The notes below the pieces were generated by a model. It was not told the origin of the DNA and ran no database searches. It saw only the letters and a program-made list of their open reading frames with translations. The translations under genes were made by a program, and so were the position numbers. 64,000 nt of DNA from Nectonema munidae (taxonomy: Eukaryota; Nematomorpha; Nectonematoida; Nectonematidae). Where the stretch lies: contig JAUIRK010000879.1 in NCBI GenBank assembly GCA_030549495.1, positions 744,001 through 808,000 of the forward strand, in the 5' to 3' direction. The first letter of the stretch is position 1, and each line of letters opens with the position of its first letter. Of this stretch, positions 11,439 through 23,805 are shown in pieces.

Positions 11439-12382
11439 ATGAATTGTTTTACCCTAACTGAGAATGATTTAGCCTATTTCACAGAAAAACCCAACTTATT
11501 TATATGTGCAGACTGTTATACATATGATATAGCATTAGAAAGACTTGATAATATTTATAAAACATATAACTTACAAAATTTGAAGGATCATTTGGAGTTT
11601 GAGAAAATATTAAAATATAAAAGTATATATTTTAGTGCGTTACCAAAACTGTACTTTTCAAATCAAGATCAAACCTCAGTTAACATTAAAAAAACCTTTG
11701 GCTTAGGAGGCTATGTTCCAATTTTTTCAACTCCAGATGGAAATTGTTTTTTCAATGCCGTTTCCAGTTTACTCTTTGACAACGAAAAATTCAATAAGCA
11801 TCTAAGGATTCTTACATGCATTGAACTTTTTACAAATTTTGATTCATATAAAAATCCTACTTATCAAAAGGTATGTGATATTTATACCGCAATCGAGAAT
11901 GTTTCAATTTTTGGGGGTTGGTCAAATATTTTTACCATATGTGCCATGCCAACAGCTTCATATAGAACTGATCTTTCCACCTTATTCAAATGATAACATC
12001 GCATATTATGTTCTAAATCGATCAATATCACCACTCAACTCCAATTGTAAAAAAAATATTCCATTACGTATTTTATTTTCATGCACGAATTTTTCTCTAA
12101 ATGGCATAAACATTGCAAATCGATTTGTTGCCATGGTTGATGAATCTCACCATATAAGCTTTTTGGATAAACCCAGATATTTAGATGTGGATCATTTCTC
12201 TCCCATTGAAGATAGTAAAACGAATAATAATTTAATTGCCATACGAAATGATCACGATTATTTTTCTCATTTTACTCCTAGCTCATCATTCAAAGGACTA
12301 AATGATACATTTTTGAAATTGAAAGAATGGTTTGATTTTATATCATTTGCACATAAATCGTTCTTCAAAAAAGTTACTAAAG
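11439..12382 (+). pseudogene. OTU-type cysteine protease part of a MULE transposon (5' half)
   Basis: The frame from 11439 has an OTU-like catalytic motif, FSTPDGNCFFNAVSSLLF, with D101 and C104 in the order seen in OTU deubiquitinases. The expected distal part lies in another frame (about 11930-12382) with NRFVAMVDESHHISF, whose His fits the OTU His position. A frame change near 11935 breaks the protein. Coding runs up to TACTAAAG at 12375-12382, where the hAT element starts, and appears to resume after 15454. I infer it was the N-terminal or accessory gene of the MULE at 15455-17035. Confidence 0.55.
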
Positions 12383-15300
12383 CAGGGGTGCAAAAATTAT
12401 TTAAATCTTAATCGCGCATTAAAAAATTTAATCGCACATGCTTTTGGTAGTTAAGTAAGAGGACATTAACCTGTGTATACTCTATAAAAGTTTGAGTACA
12501 TACACTTAGTTACATACAATAATTACACTACAACATCAAATAGTAAATCAAAAATAAACTACTCTATTTAAATTAGACCTAATGTCTACGTGAAGAGTGC
12601 CAAAGTTTTAGACTTTCTGTGGGATCAAACTCATCAATTGAAACTCCAGATAGACCAATTAGCATTAGAGAATCTAAGTTTTCACAGGTAATTTTGCTCC
12701 TTAAATTTGTTTTGATCAAGTTCATTCTACTGAACCCTCTTTCACATCCTGCAGATGAACAAGACAAACTAAGAACAATGATAATAATTTTGACAAAAGC
12801 GAAAATCTTTCTGAATTTAGGATGACATATTTGGAAATTTGATGAAAACACTGTTCTTTACATTTGGTTTTCAATAAAAACCATTTATCAAGAAGCATTT
12901 GCACATCAAAGTTAAAACTTAGATTCCCCATTGATAATAGAGGACTTTCAAAGTGCTTGGCTAGTTTTCTAATTTCATAATCACCAAAATCAGATAACTT
13001 TTTTTCCATCAGGCCATGTTAGTGTATCAAATATTGACATGTGACTCACTACACTTCCTTGTAGGGTTTCAAATCTTTTCATAAGCGAAGTCACTGCGTC
13101 AATAATTATATTTTTTCTGTCTTCTTGATAGTTAATTTCTCCTGTGTCTACACTCTCCAACTGTATTTCTTTAAACATACCTGAATTTGAAACATTTTTT
13201 TGTGAAGGCTGCTTCTTCATTGCCAAAATTATTTTTTAAAGTATTCAGAAGACTCATTATTTTTTCAACAAAAGGGTTTTATATCACTTATAAAGAGCGA
13301 CTCTTTTTGAAATAGCAAAGAAAGGGGCTTCAGAATTATCAAAAAATCATGGAAGAAATGACAAAGTTTTAAAAATCTATACTCGCAAATAGATTTCAGG
13401 ATCAATTTCGATTCGAAGCAATGTGATTTTTTAATAGAAGCAGTGCTTTGTAAATGCAGGACAATTGGCTGCCAATTTTTCAAAAAAGCTTGTTCTTTAC
13501 TTGCTATCCAACGAACAGAATTAATATCTTTTAATTTTAAAATCTCTACTTCTAAATCACTTGCGACTTCTTTTAATTGAGATAAACGCTGATGAGAAGA
13601 GTTATAAAAAACATATAATTTTCTAAGGATTGATTCGACTTTGGTGATGAAGAACACGGATTTCAAAGAATCAAGAACTGCAAGCTGAAGTCTATGAGCA
13701 ACACAATGTGTTACAATTAAATGTTGAATGTCCTTTGCTATTTTAGCAGCAACCCCATTGTAGTTACCAAGCATTGTTCTTGCTCCATCTGTTGCAAGCC
13801 CCACTAATCTTTTTTTCTCTAAAATGTTAAATCCTAATCTTTTGGAAAGGTTTCTCAAAGCTGTCATGTATCCACCAGCACTTTGATTAGGCAATTTTTC
13901 CAGACTTAAGTATGATTCTTTGATTTCCCCTTGAAGTATAAATCGCACATAAACATTAAAAAAGAAGTGGTTGAAACATCCGTTGATCCATCAAGTAATA
14001 AGCGAATTGTTTCGGAGATGTAATGGATAAACTCAGTACACATTGTTCTGTTCACGTATTTTTCTTTCACGTCTATTCCCAATTTTCGAATCAATTGTAT
14101 TTGTTTTTCAAAATCACTATAAGGCTTGTTCCAATAAGCAATGAAATAGGAAATATTGAAAAGTTTTTTAAAATTTTCAAGCTCTAATTCATCCATTTTC
14201 AATAAGCACTTGGCCATCGGGGTTTTTTCAGGATAAAAATGCGCTTTGTACAATTATTTGCATTTTTTATGCGAAAGACTTTTTTCATGAATTATAAATG
14301 TTTCCTTTTTGAATGAATCTTTGTAGCCTACAACAAGTTTAGATGAGTTATCGGCTTGGTTTTTAAAATAAGAGCAATATTTACAAAAAACTTTCACTAC
14401 TTCATTTTTCTCTCCTCTTTCAATTTCTATCCATTCTCCAAACTAACTTGCATAAGAAGAAAGAAACTTACAAGGGGCCGTGCATTTTTTTTCTTTCGTC
14501 TAAGCGAACCTCCTTTTCATTGAAGATTATTTGATTTACAGAAGTACTTGTGCTTGGTTGGGAAACAGTAGTAATATCTTCAACATCAATCTTCTGTTTT
14601 TTTTTCAAAAAAGTTGAGAATGGTTTGTCCACGTTTACTAGATGAACTCATTACAATCAGATATAAACTTAGTTTGATTTGTAAAACTTCCACTAATTTT
14701 CAATAGAGTTAATATAACTGTTTATAATTGGCTGTATCAAAAAAATAGCACTTGTACACTTATAACAACCTAAAATTAATAATAAAAAATGATAACACTT
14801 CATATATAACAAACATACAACAAAATTAATCACGTTAGTTTTTTAGAGCCGATTTAATTGTAAGATGAAAAGAAGCCTCATAAAATTAAAACAAATTTTT
14901 GTTTTGAGTGCGTAACATGAAATTATACAGATTATATCGTTTTAAATATAGTCTATTTTCAAAGATAAAATCTTACAAACTATACAAATCAAAAAATGCT
15001 TTAAAGTTTATTCAAGGTGTTAAAAACGCATTTAATTATTTTTAGAAAAAGGAAGAGAAACAATTTTTATTACTAAACAAAAAAAAAGAATATATAATTT
15101 ACTTCAGTTTTCTGAAATACCTTCAGTCAAAATACTCAGACAGCATAAAATATCAAACATAAGACTATTTAAATAACCTTTATGGACGAGACTTGGAGTG
15201 TAAAGAAGTAGAGAAATGATGATGAGAATGAGTGAATAGATTACATACCCACATACAATGAACTGAGTTTATATCACACAATTACCATCATTGCTGATAA

Positions 15301-15454
15301 ATATGACAAAAAATAGCAAGAAAGTGACTTTATTATGCCTTATGTGTTACAAAAACTAATTTTATAATAGCAGTTATTGTAGGTATATCTAATTTACAAA
15401 TTATAAAAAACTTCATTCGTAAGCGTATCGCGCGACCGTATTTTTGCAACCCTG
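12383..15454 (-). mobile_element. hAT transposon, full length but decayed
   Basis: Inverted ends: left CAGGGGTGCAAAAAT, right (reverse complement) CAGGGTTGCAAAAATAC. GCGCG-type subterminal motifs are present at both sides. Flanks TACTAAAG and TACAAATA agree only partly. It sits inside the OTU-MULE element, whose coding is interrupted here. The transposase is on the minus strand. Confidence 0.8.
12579..14652 (-). pseudogene. hAT transposase (ZMYM6/ZNF862-like), broken
   Basis: Reading down the minus strand: MSSSSKRGQTILNFFEKK at 14652, a Cys-x2-Cys finger region (VFCKYCSYFKNQ, about 14380), LLLDGSTDVSTTSF (first catalytic Asp region, about 14000), VGLATDGARTMLGNYNGVAA (about 13760), THCVAHRLQLAVLDS, and the C-terminal dimerisation block SSAGCERGFSRMNLIKTNLR near 12720. 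This is the standard hAT order. The protein is spread over at least five overlapping frames, so several frameshifts have accumulated. Two Asp regions and the terminal block are still readable. Confidence 0.88.
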
Positions 15455-17035
15455 TACAAATAAAGGGTTCAAGAAAAATATATGTTTTCTATTAAAAATG
15501 CCTGAAAAAGAAAGAAATTTATATATCGGTTATTGGGGAGCGTGGTACTCAAATACATTGCAAAAATACAATTATATACTAAGTAATGATAACGAGCTAG
15601 TTAAATTGAAAAAAAATCTAACTTAAGCGAAGGATTTATTTTAAGAGCGATATTACTCTTTTTTAAAAAACAACAGTAACTTTAAAAGAAGAATTTCATA
15701 TTTTGAAACCTTTCCTAAAAAAAGCTACTAAATTTAATCACATATGAATATATCGGGTTTTTTTCAGTTCCACTATCACATGGTAATTCGAAAACAAACA
15801 TATTGTCCTTATTTTAAAACACCCTTCCAAGTTAAAAACTTCATTAAACAACGAATTCACCAAGGTGAAACTTCAATAAACATTTACACTTATTCCTTAC
15901 TCACTAATACATTTCTCCCCAGAGACTCAAAATACATAGAAAATTTGAAATATTCCCTCACAAATGACGCTTATAAAAATAACCTCTCTGGCGACATTCT
16001 TTTTTACTCAACTCAATTCATAAGGGCCATCGATTTATACAATCTTGTTATTCTTCCAACAACACTCCTGCATTCATCCTTTATACTACAGATCAAATAA
16101 ACCATCTAAACATGGCTATTAAAAATAATGACATTATCGGAATGGACCGAACTTTTAATTTAAGTCCTCTTTACTTGACCTTCTTTGTGTTTCAAGACAA
16201 AAGGTTGTTAAGAAAAGGTAAAAATACAAATCTTATCATTCTTGGGCCCTTTTTCCTACACTATGATTGTAGTTTTGAGACATATTCTCATTTTTTCAAT
16301 AATATAAAAACAAAACTCATAGACTATCCCTTAATTAAAGGTTGTGATCAAGAAAAAGCACTTGTTAAAGGACTTAAACATACATTCTTTGACCTAACAC
16401 TAATTTTTTGTACTAGGCATCTAAAAGAAAATTTGGTTTTCCATAATAAAAAGCATCAAAATTTGAAAAATAATCAATTCAACGTTTTAAATAATTTATT
16501 ATTTTCTAAAAAAGGTTTAATTTGTTCAAAATCTTTATCAGAATTTGATTATTTAGTCAATCTTATCAATAATAAATTCTGTAATAATTTTGATTCTTAT
16601 TTGAAAGACTTAATCGAAACAATCAAAACTTACGTTGTATTACCAAGAAAGAAATATGATATTCCATTAATGTGGAAAAATAATATTTCTGAAAGTAAAA
16701 ATCACATTTTTAAATTGAATATTAATTGGAAAAATAAAAGACTGCCAGAAAAGATCGAAATTCTAGAAAGGGAAGTTGAAAGGGACCAAAAACTAATAGA
16801 TCTATCTCTTAGTGGGCAAAGTGATTATATTTCATCCTCAAAATATGGAATCGATGATAATCATCCAGTTAAAAACTTAACAAAAAAGAAAAGTGACATA
16901 ATTTCAAGGGGAGGTGAGCTTTTAGTGCCTTTTAAAACAAATGTAGCAAAAAACCAGGTCAGAGAAAACGTATAAGAACATGTAAGACTGTATCGTATAA
17001 AATGAAAAGAAAGCCAGATGAAGATCCAAATGGTA
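15455..17035 (+). pseudogene. MULE transposase, 3' half of the OTU-MULE element
   Basis: Coding resumes beside the hAT end (NKGFKKNICFLLKMPEKERN). The main frame, 16112-16975 (287 aa), carries a MULE core: GMDRTFNLSPLY with D12, GPFFLHYDCSFETY, GCDQEKALVKGLK with D79, CTRHLKENL giving the C100/H103 pair, and NNISESKNH with E194. These fit the MuDR-type DDE catalytic triad and its C-x2-H signature. The upstream part (15744-16100) is in another frame, so it is inactive. The 3' end probably reaches about 17035 (MKRKPDEDPNGKF). Long inverted termini were not identified. Confidence 0.82.
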
Positions 17036-17127
17036 AATTTATTTTTTAAACATCTTCTTACCCTTTGCAAGAATTTTTGCATGCCTTTGGATAAAAAACT
17101 TACGACAAATGCTAATTTCTGTTTCAC

Positions 17128-18345
17128 TTAGATTTCAGGTATATCCTCAACTTCATAATGTAAGATATTCTGTTTTGTTTATGTAAAAATATTCTCAACA
17201 TGGGTATGATTCAATATTTTTTTAACATTATATACTTTTTTTAATCATATTTTTCTCTGATAATGGAGAATAAACATACACTCTATTCGATTAAATTATA
17301 TCTAAATGATTATATCTCTTATAATCAAAATGATTTATAACCAATTCGATATGATAGATAATTTTGATCAATCCAAATTTTTAGTTTTAAATAATTTTCT
17401 AATCAATATAAATTTCATCAAAAAATTTATAATTTACTAATTTTTCAATCAATTTGTCAAGGTTAATGAGAGATGAGCTGTGTCAGATCGAGAAAACTCA
17501 AGATGCATCTACTATACTGTTGTACCTGAAACACAATATATCCAGAACATGCCATGAAAATCAAAAAGAGGAAATTTCGAAATCAGAATCAATTTATTTG
17601 TTTTCAAAATATAAATAAATATTGAAACACTTCAATCTTTATTATACAGTAAAGTATCATCCAATATTGAAACTATTCTTCCAATTGGTCAAAAATTTCC
17701 AATCAATGCCAAAAACCATCTTTATTGAGGGAGTTAACAGCTGGAGCGAAATTTGATTTCATAGACTAATATTGCATTTATTTCTTTGGACCTTAAGAAA
17801 AATAATCATAGCATTATCATAGGAAAGATTTATCAATTTTATATAAATAATAATGTTCAGATGATATGATATGATATGTCATATTTGATTTTTGGAGAAT
17901 ACGTAATGTAAAATTATTGAAATTTCAACTCCCCCTATATTATATATTAAGCCCTGTAACGCACGTATAACAATTTCATTACCACCCCCTGTCCTTTACC
18001 ACTTCAAAAAACTGTTGTATTTGAAATTACCTTCGGTCGCCTCCCTCAATCTCCCATTTTATGGCTAGTAGGAAAGCGTAGATCGGTCCATAAATACCAC
18101 ATGGTTCACAAACTTTTTTGAAAACCCTTGAAATACGTTTATGTAATAATCGGTTGCCATTCTTAATTGAGATGTTTTATTTATACAAGTCTCTTGCCAA
18201 ATATTAAAGAAAAGATTTTATCTTTTTAACTATCTCCACAAAGTCCTGGATTCATACTCTGCCAATCGCAAACTCTTTAGATGTTGAGTTTTGAAAATTG
18301 GAGGAACACACCGTTTGCTTGAAGTCACTGTGCCTTAAACTGATA
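17128..18345. other. No recognised gene
   Basis: AT-rich sequence between the MULE and the BEL/Pao fossil. A short ATGATATGATATG repeat near 17860 is the only pattern noted. Confidence 0.4.
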
Positions 18346-18665
18346 AGTTGCATTTCTTTTTTGTTTAATAAATTCTTATCTATGCTACAATTCGCGTAAC
18401 AATCCAAGAAGTTTCCTAAATCCTAAAATAGCTGGTTCCAAATTCAGTTTTAAAGATTCCTAGAAGTTGAAGATCTTGTATCCGAGGGAGTATTGGAGAT
18501 TTTTCTGAAGTTTGAAGTAACTTGCCATCTATACCAATATACATTATTTTTCAACACATTGTATTTTTTAAAGTGTTAATTTACTGTAAGTTACTTTCTC
18601 ACAATGCACAAGAAGGTTATTGCTAAGCGAGAGTTGACTAGTTTTTGTAAAAAATAGAGCAGACG

Positions 18666-20101
18666 GTGAGCATCGCTGTAAAAGATTTACAAGAATTGAG
18701 GCATGCGCAAGAGAATTTAGAGGTTCTTTACAACGAAGTCGTTGAAGGGCACAAGGAGTATAGCGGTAGTCGGGACGAGGATGAATGGATTTCAGAAGTG
18801 TATGAAAGGTATTCAACCTCTAAAGCTAACCTTGATTCTTATATTATCAATTTAAAAGAATCAATTAAAGTACTAAATTCAAAAATTTCATTAAGTAAAG
18901 ATAAATTAGTATTTTTAACAGGAATTATTAAGACGGATTTAAAAGATATGATAAGTTTTCATGAGAATTTAATTGAAGAACGTGCGCTTATTTTTGACGA
19001 AACGTTCGAAAATTTAAAAAATGATTCAATGGCGTTGCTAGCAGACTGTTACGTATTAGTTTCTGAGAAGCATAAAGGTAATCGCTCTAACCCAATTCAA
19101 AACATGATGAGTTTTGAATTGCCAAAGATGAGAACGTTTGTAGGTAACATTAGGGAATACTTACCTTTTAAACGTGACTTTTTTCGACACATTTTGCCAG
19201 TGTATGGTGCAAGAACGGCACCGCTAATACTAAAAACTTTGCTAGGCGAGTCTCCCTTAAGTTTGGTCAGATGTTGCAGAGATGACGTGGAGGAAATGTT
19301 TTTAAATTTAGATAGAAGATATGATAATCCCCACTTAGTAGTTTCTAGCATTGTCAATGATATTAAAAGTCAGGAAGTATTAAAACCAGGTGATCATAAA
19401 AGCTTTTGTGAATTTGTAAATATGCTTAAAAGAGCGATTTTTGATTTAGAGTCTATTAATTTAGCATATGAAATTAAAAACTCCAACACGGTTTCATTGA
19501 AGAAGAAAAGTTGCCACGTAGTATGAGATTAAATTGGTATAGACATTTTTGTAAGACTAAGAGTGTGGATAAATTTGAAGAGATGATGATTTTTCTTACG
19601 GCTGAGTTGAAGGTGCAAGAATGCATGCATGCGTACGAAGGAAGTACAGGAGATAAGATTAAGAACCCAATTAATTTTACTGGGGTGACTAAAGAGGGTC
19701 CAAGGTATCCTCCCTGGAGTATTTTAGATGCGAAACAACTTAGAAGCAGGAAATGCGCATGGCATAACTCTAACACTCATGAAACTAGATTTTGTAGATC
19801 CTTTCTAAATTCAAGTCTAGAGGTACGTAAAAAATTTGCTTTTAAAGTTAAATTATGTTCGTTGTGTTTAGGAACTAACCATAACATAAGTAATTGTTCC
19901 TTTAAGAGACGTTGTAGTATAAGGAATTGCTTTCAGAATCATCACCCTGCCATGCATCATATTTGTATGAGCGAGGGATTTGTGCATACTGCTGCGAAGC
20001 AAGATTCAGGCAGTGTGACTGAAACTGTTCTTCCGGTATTAGGTGCAGCCTTATACGGTGGTAGACATCAAACCATTAATCTGATGTTTGATAGCGGGTA
20101 A
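18666..20101 (+). pseudogene. BEL/Pao gag-like and nucleocapsid region (fossil)
   Basis: The first part is a charged, helix-rich region without known catalytic motifs, as in Pao gag. It is followed by a Cys/His-rich region (CAWHNSNTHETRFC, then CSLCLGTNHNISNC) matching the nucleocapsid-like zinc fingers of BEL/Pao elements. A protease-like LMFDSG motif lies at the end. Part of a broken element. Confidence 0.8.
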
Positions 20102-20137
20102 ACTGTTTCTTTAGTTTTAAATCTTACAGCAAAGAGA

Positions 20138-23100
20138 ATGAAATTTAGAGCATTGCGAAAATACAGCCTAAATATAACCACTGTCGGTAACGATAATAAA
20201 ATGTTGACGGGTAAGATTTATGAAGTTCCACTTGTAGATAGAAATAATCAATTAAAAGTTATCTGTTCTTACGGGGTAGAGAAAATATCAGCGGAACTAG
20301 AAACGGTAGATTTAGATAGCTTAGTTAAGCCATTTAATCTTTTAGCAAATGATGTTAAAAGACCCACGGGAGAAGTTGAGTTATTATTAGGAAGTGACTA
20401 CTCTTCTCTACACCCATGGCCACTGAGCCAGAGTGGGCAGTTAACTTTGTCAGAATGTTCATTTGGAAAAGTTATTTGGGGAAAGAGCATTCAGGATGAG
20501 AATAAGTGTTTGCGCATTCAAAATCATCATATTTGCACTAGCATGATTCAGGATTTCTTTAGCACAGAAGCAGTGGGAGTAGAGTGTACACCTAAATGCG
20601 GAGGGTGCAGATGTGGACAGTGTGCACCAGGTCTTACAAACATGACTTTACGCGAAGAAAAGGAAATGTATATAATAGAAAAAAATTTCTCGCATCACGA
20701 TAACGAGTGGAGCGTTACCTATCCATGGAAACGCGATCCTGCGGAGTTGCCTAATAATAAGGATTATATCTTTCATAGATTATTAGGAAATGAGAAAAGA
20801 TTGCAAAAAATAGGCAGAGAAGTTTGTGAAGCCTATACTAAAGAAATTGAAGACATGTTGAAGAGAGAGGTAATAAAAGAACTCGATGATGAAGATAAAA
20901 AGTGGAATGGCCCAGTTTATTATATACCACATAGAGAAGTAATCAAACAAGACAACGAATCTACTCTCTTGCGTGTAGTATTTGATTCATCCGCTAAATA
21001 GAGAGGACATTCACTAAACGATTATTGGTACAACGGGCCAAAAATGATAAACAATCTTTTAGAAGTCTTGATAAGATTTAGAGAAGGTAAATACGCTTTT
21101 GCAGGAGACATTAAAAAAATGTACCATGCAATAAAGACCACCCTTCTAGAGTGGCACACTCACCGATTTTTATGGCGAAATTTTCTCAGCATTGAGCCAA
21201 GAGAGCTTATGGTAGTAGTAAATTGTTTTGGAGATTCACCAGCAGCTGCCATAAGCATAATTGCTCTTAGGAAAACAGCTAAACTGTCAAAAGACAAGAA
21301 CATTGAAAATATCATCATTCAGCAGTCTTACGTTGACGACATAATAGAATCTTGCATGATCAAAGCAGATCTTGAAAAGGTCACTAATCAAATTTCAAAT
21401 GTTTTGTCAAAAGGCAATTTCTTCATTAAAAATTGGGTTTTTTCGGGTAGTAAGGCTTCGCATGAGTTTAAAGCAAATCATTCTAATAAAATTGTGGGTA
21501 TATGCTGGAATGTAAGTGATGATACTTTTAAATTTAAATTAAAGCATGATTTTGAAAAAGCATTTACTAATTCTAATTTTTCAAGGAGATTGATTCTGAG
21601 TCTGGTTAATGGGATCTTTGATCCTATAGGATTGTTAGCACCATTCATGATAACAGCAAAAATCTTAATGAGACACACTTGGAGAAAAGATGGTAAGGTG
21701 ATAGATTGGGATAAACCACTGGACCAAGATCTAAATAAAAAATGGGCTAAACTTTTTAAAAACTCAGAAAACATAGAATTATTGAACTTTCCTAGAGGAT
21801 TGCTCGTAGAGAATGACATAGAAGAAAAATGGTTGTGCGTGTTTTCTGATAGTTCAGCACAAGCCTTTGGAACGTGTGCATATATCAGGTACAGGCTAAA
21901 AAACGGCAAATTTTTTTGCATATTGATTTCTGCAAAAACAAAAGTATGGCCTCTAAAAACTGAAGATACTTTGACAATAGTGAGAGGAGAGTTGCAGGGT
22001 GCAGTGCTTGGAAAAAGACTTGCTAAGTTTTTACATACCACTTGTAGAATAAAATTTGACAAGACTTTCTTTTTTATCGATTCAACAGTTGTACTTGCCA
22101 TGATCAATGAGGAATCCCACAAGTTTGATTCGTTCGTTTCCCACAGAATAGGCGAGATACAGGCATTTACAGACCCATACCAATGGCTATGTATACCCAG
22201 CAAAAATAATATAGCTGACATACTTACACGCCCTTGCTTGCACAAGTTTGAAAAGTACCCAAATTGGCAATCAGGACGAGAATTCTTATATCAAGAATTA
22301 GAAAAGTGGCCAACTTGTAATTACGAGCGAGACATAGAAGGGTGTATAAACTTAACCATTGAAGATAGCGGTCAAATAAAAAACATATGCGAGTATATTG
22401 ATATTTTTAGATACAAAAGTTATAAAATGCTAATAAGTGTAACGGCGAGAGTCTTGGAAATGGTCAATCCTAAAAAAGGATGGTGGCAGCGCTTATTTCA
22501 GAAGGAGATTAATGTTAATAAAAAGGAGGAAGCTTTAAAATTATGGATCAAAGATGCACAACGCGTAATTTTCGTAAACATTAACAAAAACTATTTAAAA
22601 ACACTTTGCCCATTTAAAGATGAAGGAATTTGGAGAGTTTCAGCGAGAACTAAAGAAGTAGGATACCATCCCATTTTACTTCCTGGAAGTCATACGTTCT
22701 CGAAGTTGTACGTAAGGTACATTCATGATTTAAGTCATTCTGGTGCATCAACTACTGCTTGTAAAGTTCGCCAAAAGTATTGGATATTAGGCTTAAATCG
22801 ATTAACAAAGTCCATAGGGTTCAAATGCATTACTTGCAAAATTTTAGATAAAGTTGCATTTCAAGGTAAAATGGGCTCTTTGCCTATAGAAAGACTTCAA
22901 CCATCTTTACCTTTTGAATACATAGCACTTGATTTATTCGGACCCATAAGACTAAGACAAAAAAGGGGTAGACACTATCGAGAAGACAAAGGCTATGGCT
23001 TGATATAATTAACTGCCTAGCGTCAAGAGCAGTGTATCTAGATGTTTTATCGGGCTATGATGCCATTGCATTCTTAAAAGGTTTATTACTTTCAGAGGCA

Positions 23101-23724
23101 TCCCTAAAAAATGAAGGGTACGCAGTTGATAAAAAGTTACAAAATTATCAAGGAGGGGGAGGACTCTGGGATAGAATGGCATTTTTTACAGCACAAGCAC
23201 CTTGGGAGAATGGGGTAAGCGAGTCTCTTATTAAAAGCGTAAAAAGAATTTTATTATTAAAGGTAGGCAAGGAACCTGCACTTAATGTTGAAGAACTTCA
23301 AACGGTTATGTTTGAAATAGCGAGTATAATGAACAGAAGACCTATTGATAGACATTCCACTCACCCTGAAGATGGGAAGTATTTGTGTCCCAACGACTTA
23401 CTTCTCGCTAATACTCAATCTGAACATAACAGTTTAAATTTTAACAAATATCCAAACCTAAGGTTTCGTCAGATGAAAGAAGTTGTTGAACAGTTCTGGA
23501 AAAAATGGTACCAAGAATACTTTAGTTGTCTAGTTAATCAGAAGAAATGGTTTAAGGAATGCCATAACATAGCCATCGGAGACGTAGTTTTAGTAAAGGA
23601 CAGTGTTTCATTTAAGGATAAATGGATCACAGGGAAGCTTGGGAACATTTTTAAGGGAAGAGATGACTTAGTAAGAAAAGTTTCGATAAAAACTAAAACA
23701 GGTATTCCTGGAGAGATCAATTAG
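20138..23724 (+). pseudogene. BEL/Pao pol region: reverse transcriptase, RNase H, integrase (fossil)
   Basis: The reverse transcriptase shows LRVVFDSSAK, the palm region AFAGDIKKMYHAI and the YVDD box in QQSYVDDIIES. RNase H-like sequence follows (VFSDSSAQAFG, then FFIDSTVVLAM). The integrase has an HHCC-like zinc module (HDLSHSGASTTACKVRQKYW, then CITCK), the core start ALDLFGPI and the downstream WENGVSESLIKSVKR. YVDD and the order RT-RNase H-integrase after a Pao-type gag place it in BEL/Pao. It is broken. Confidence 0.88.
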
Positions 23725-23805
23725 AAGTGTAATTAGCCTTCCATTTTTGTAATCTTTTTGTGCGTAGGGGGAGTGTAACATAATATATGTTGATTGTATC
23801 GTTAA

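Noticed and set aside
21478-22245. 255-residue minus-strand open frame
   Set aside because: It lies wholly opposite the reverse transcriptase/RNase H region of the BEL/Pao fossil and has no family signature: an antisense shadow.
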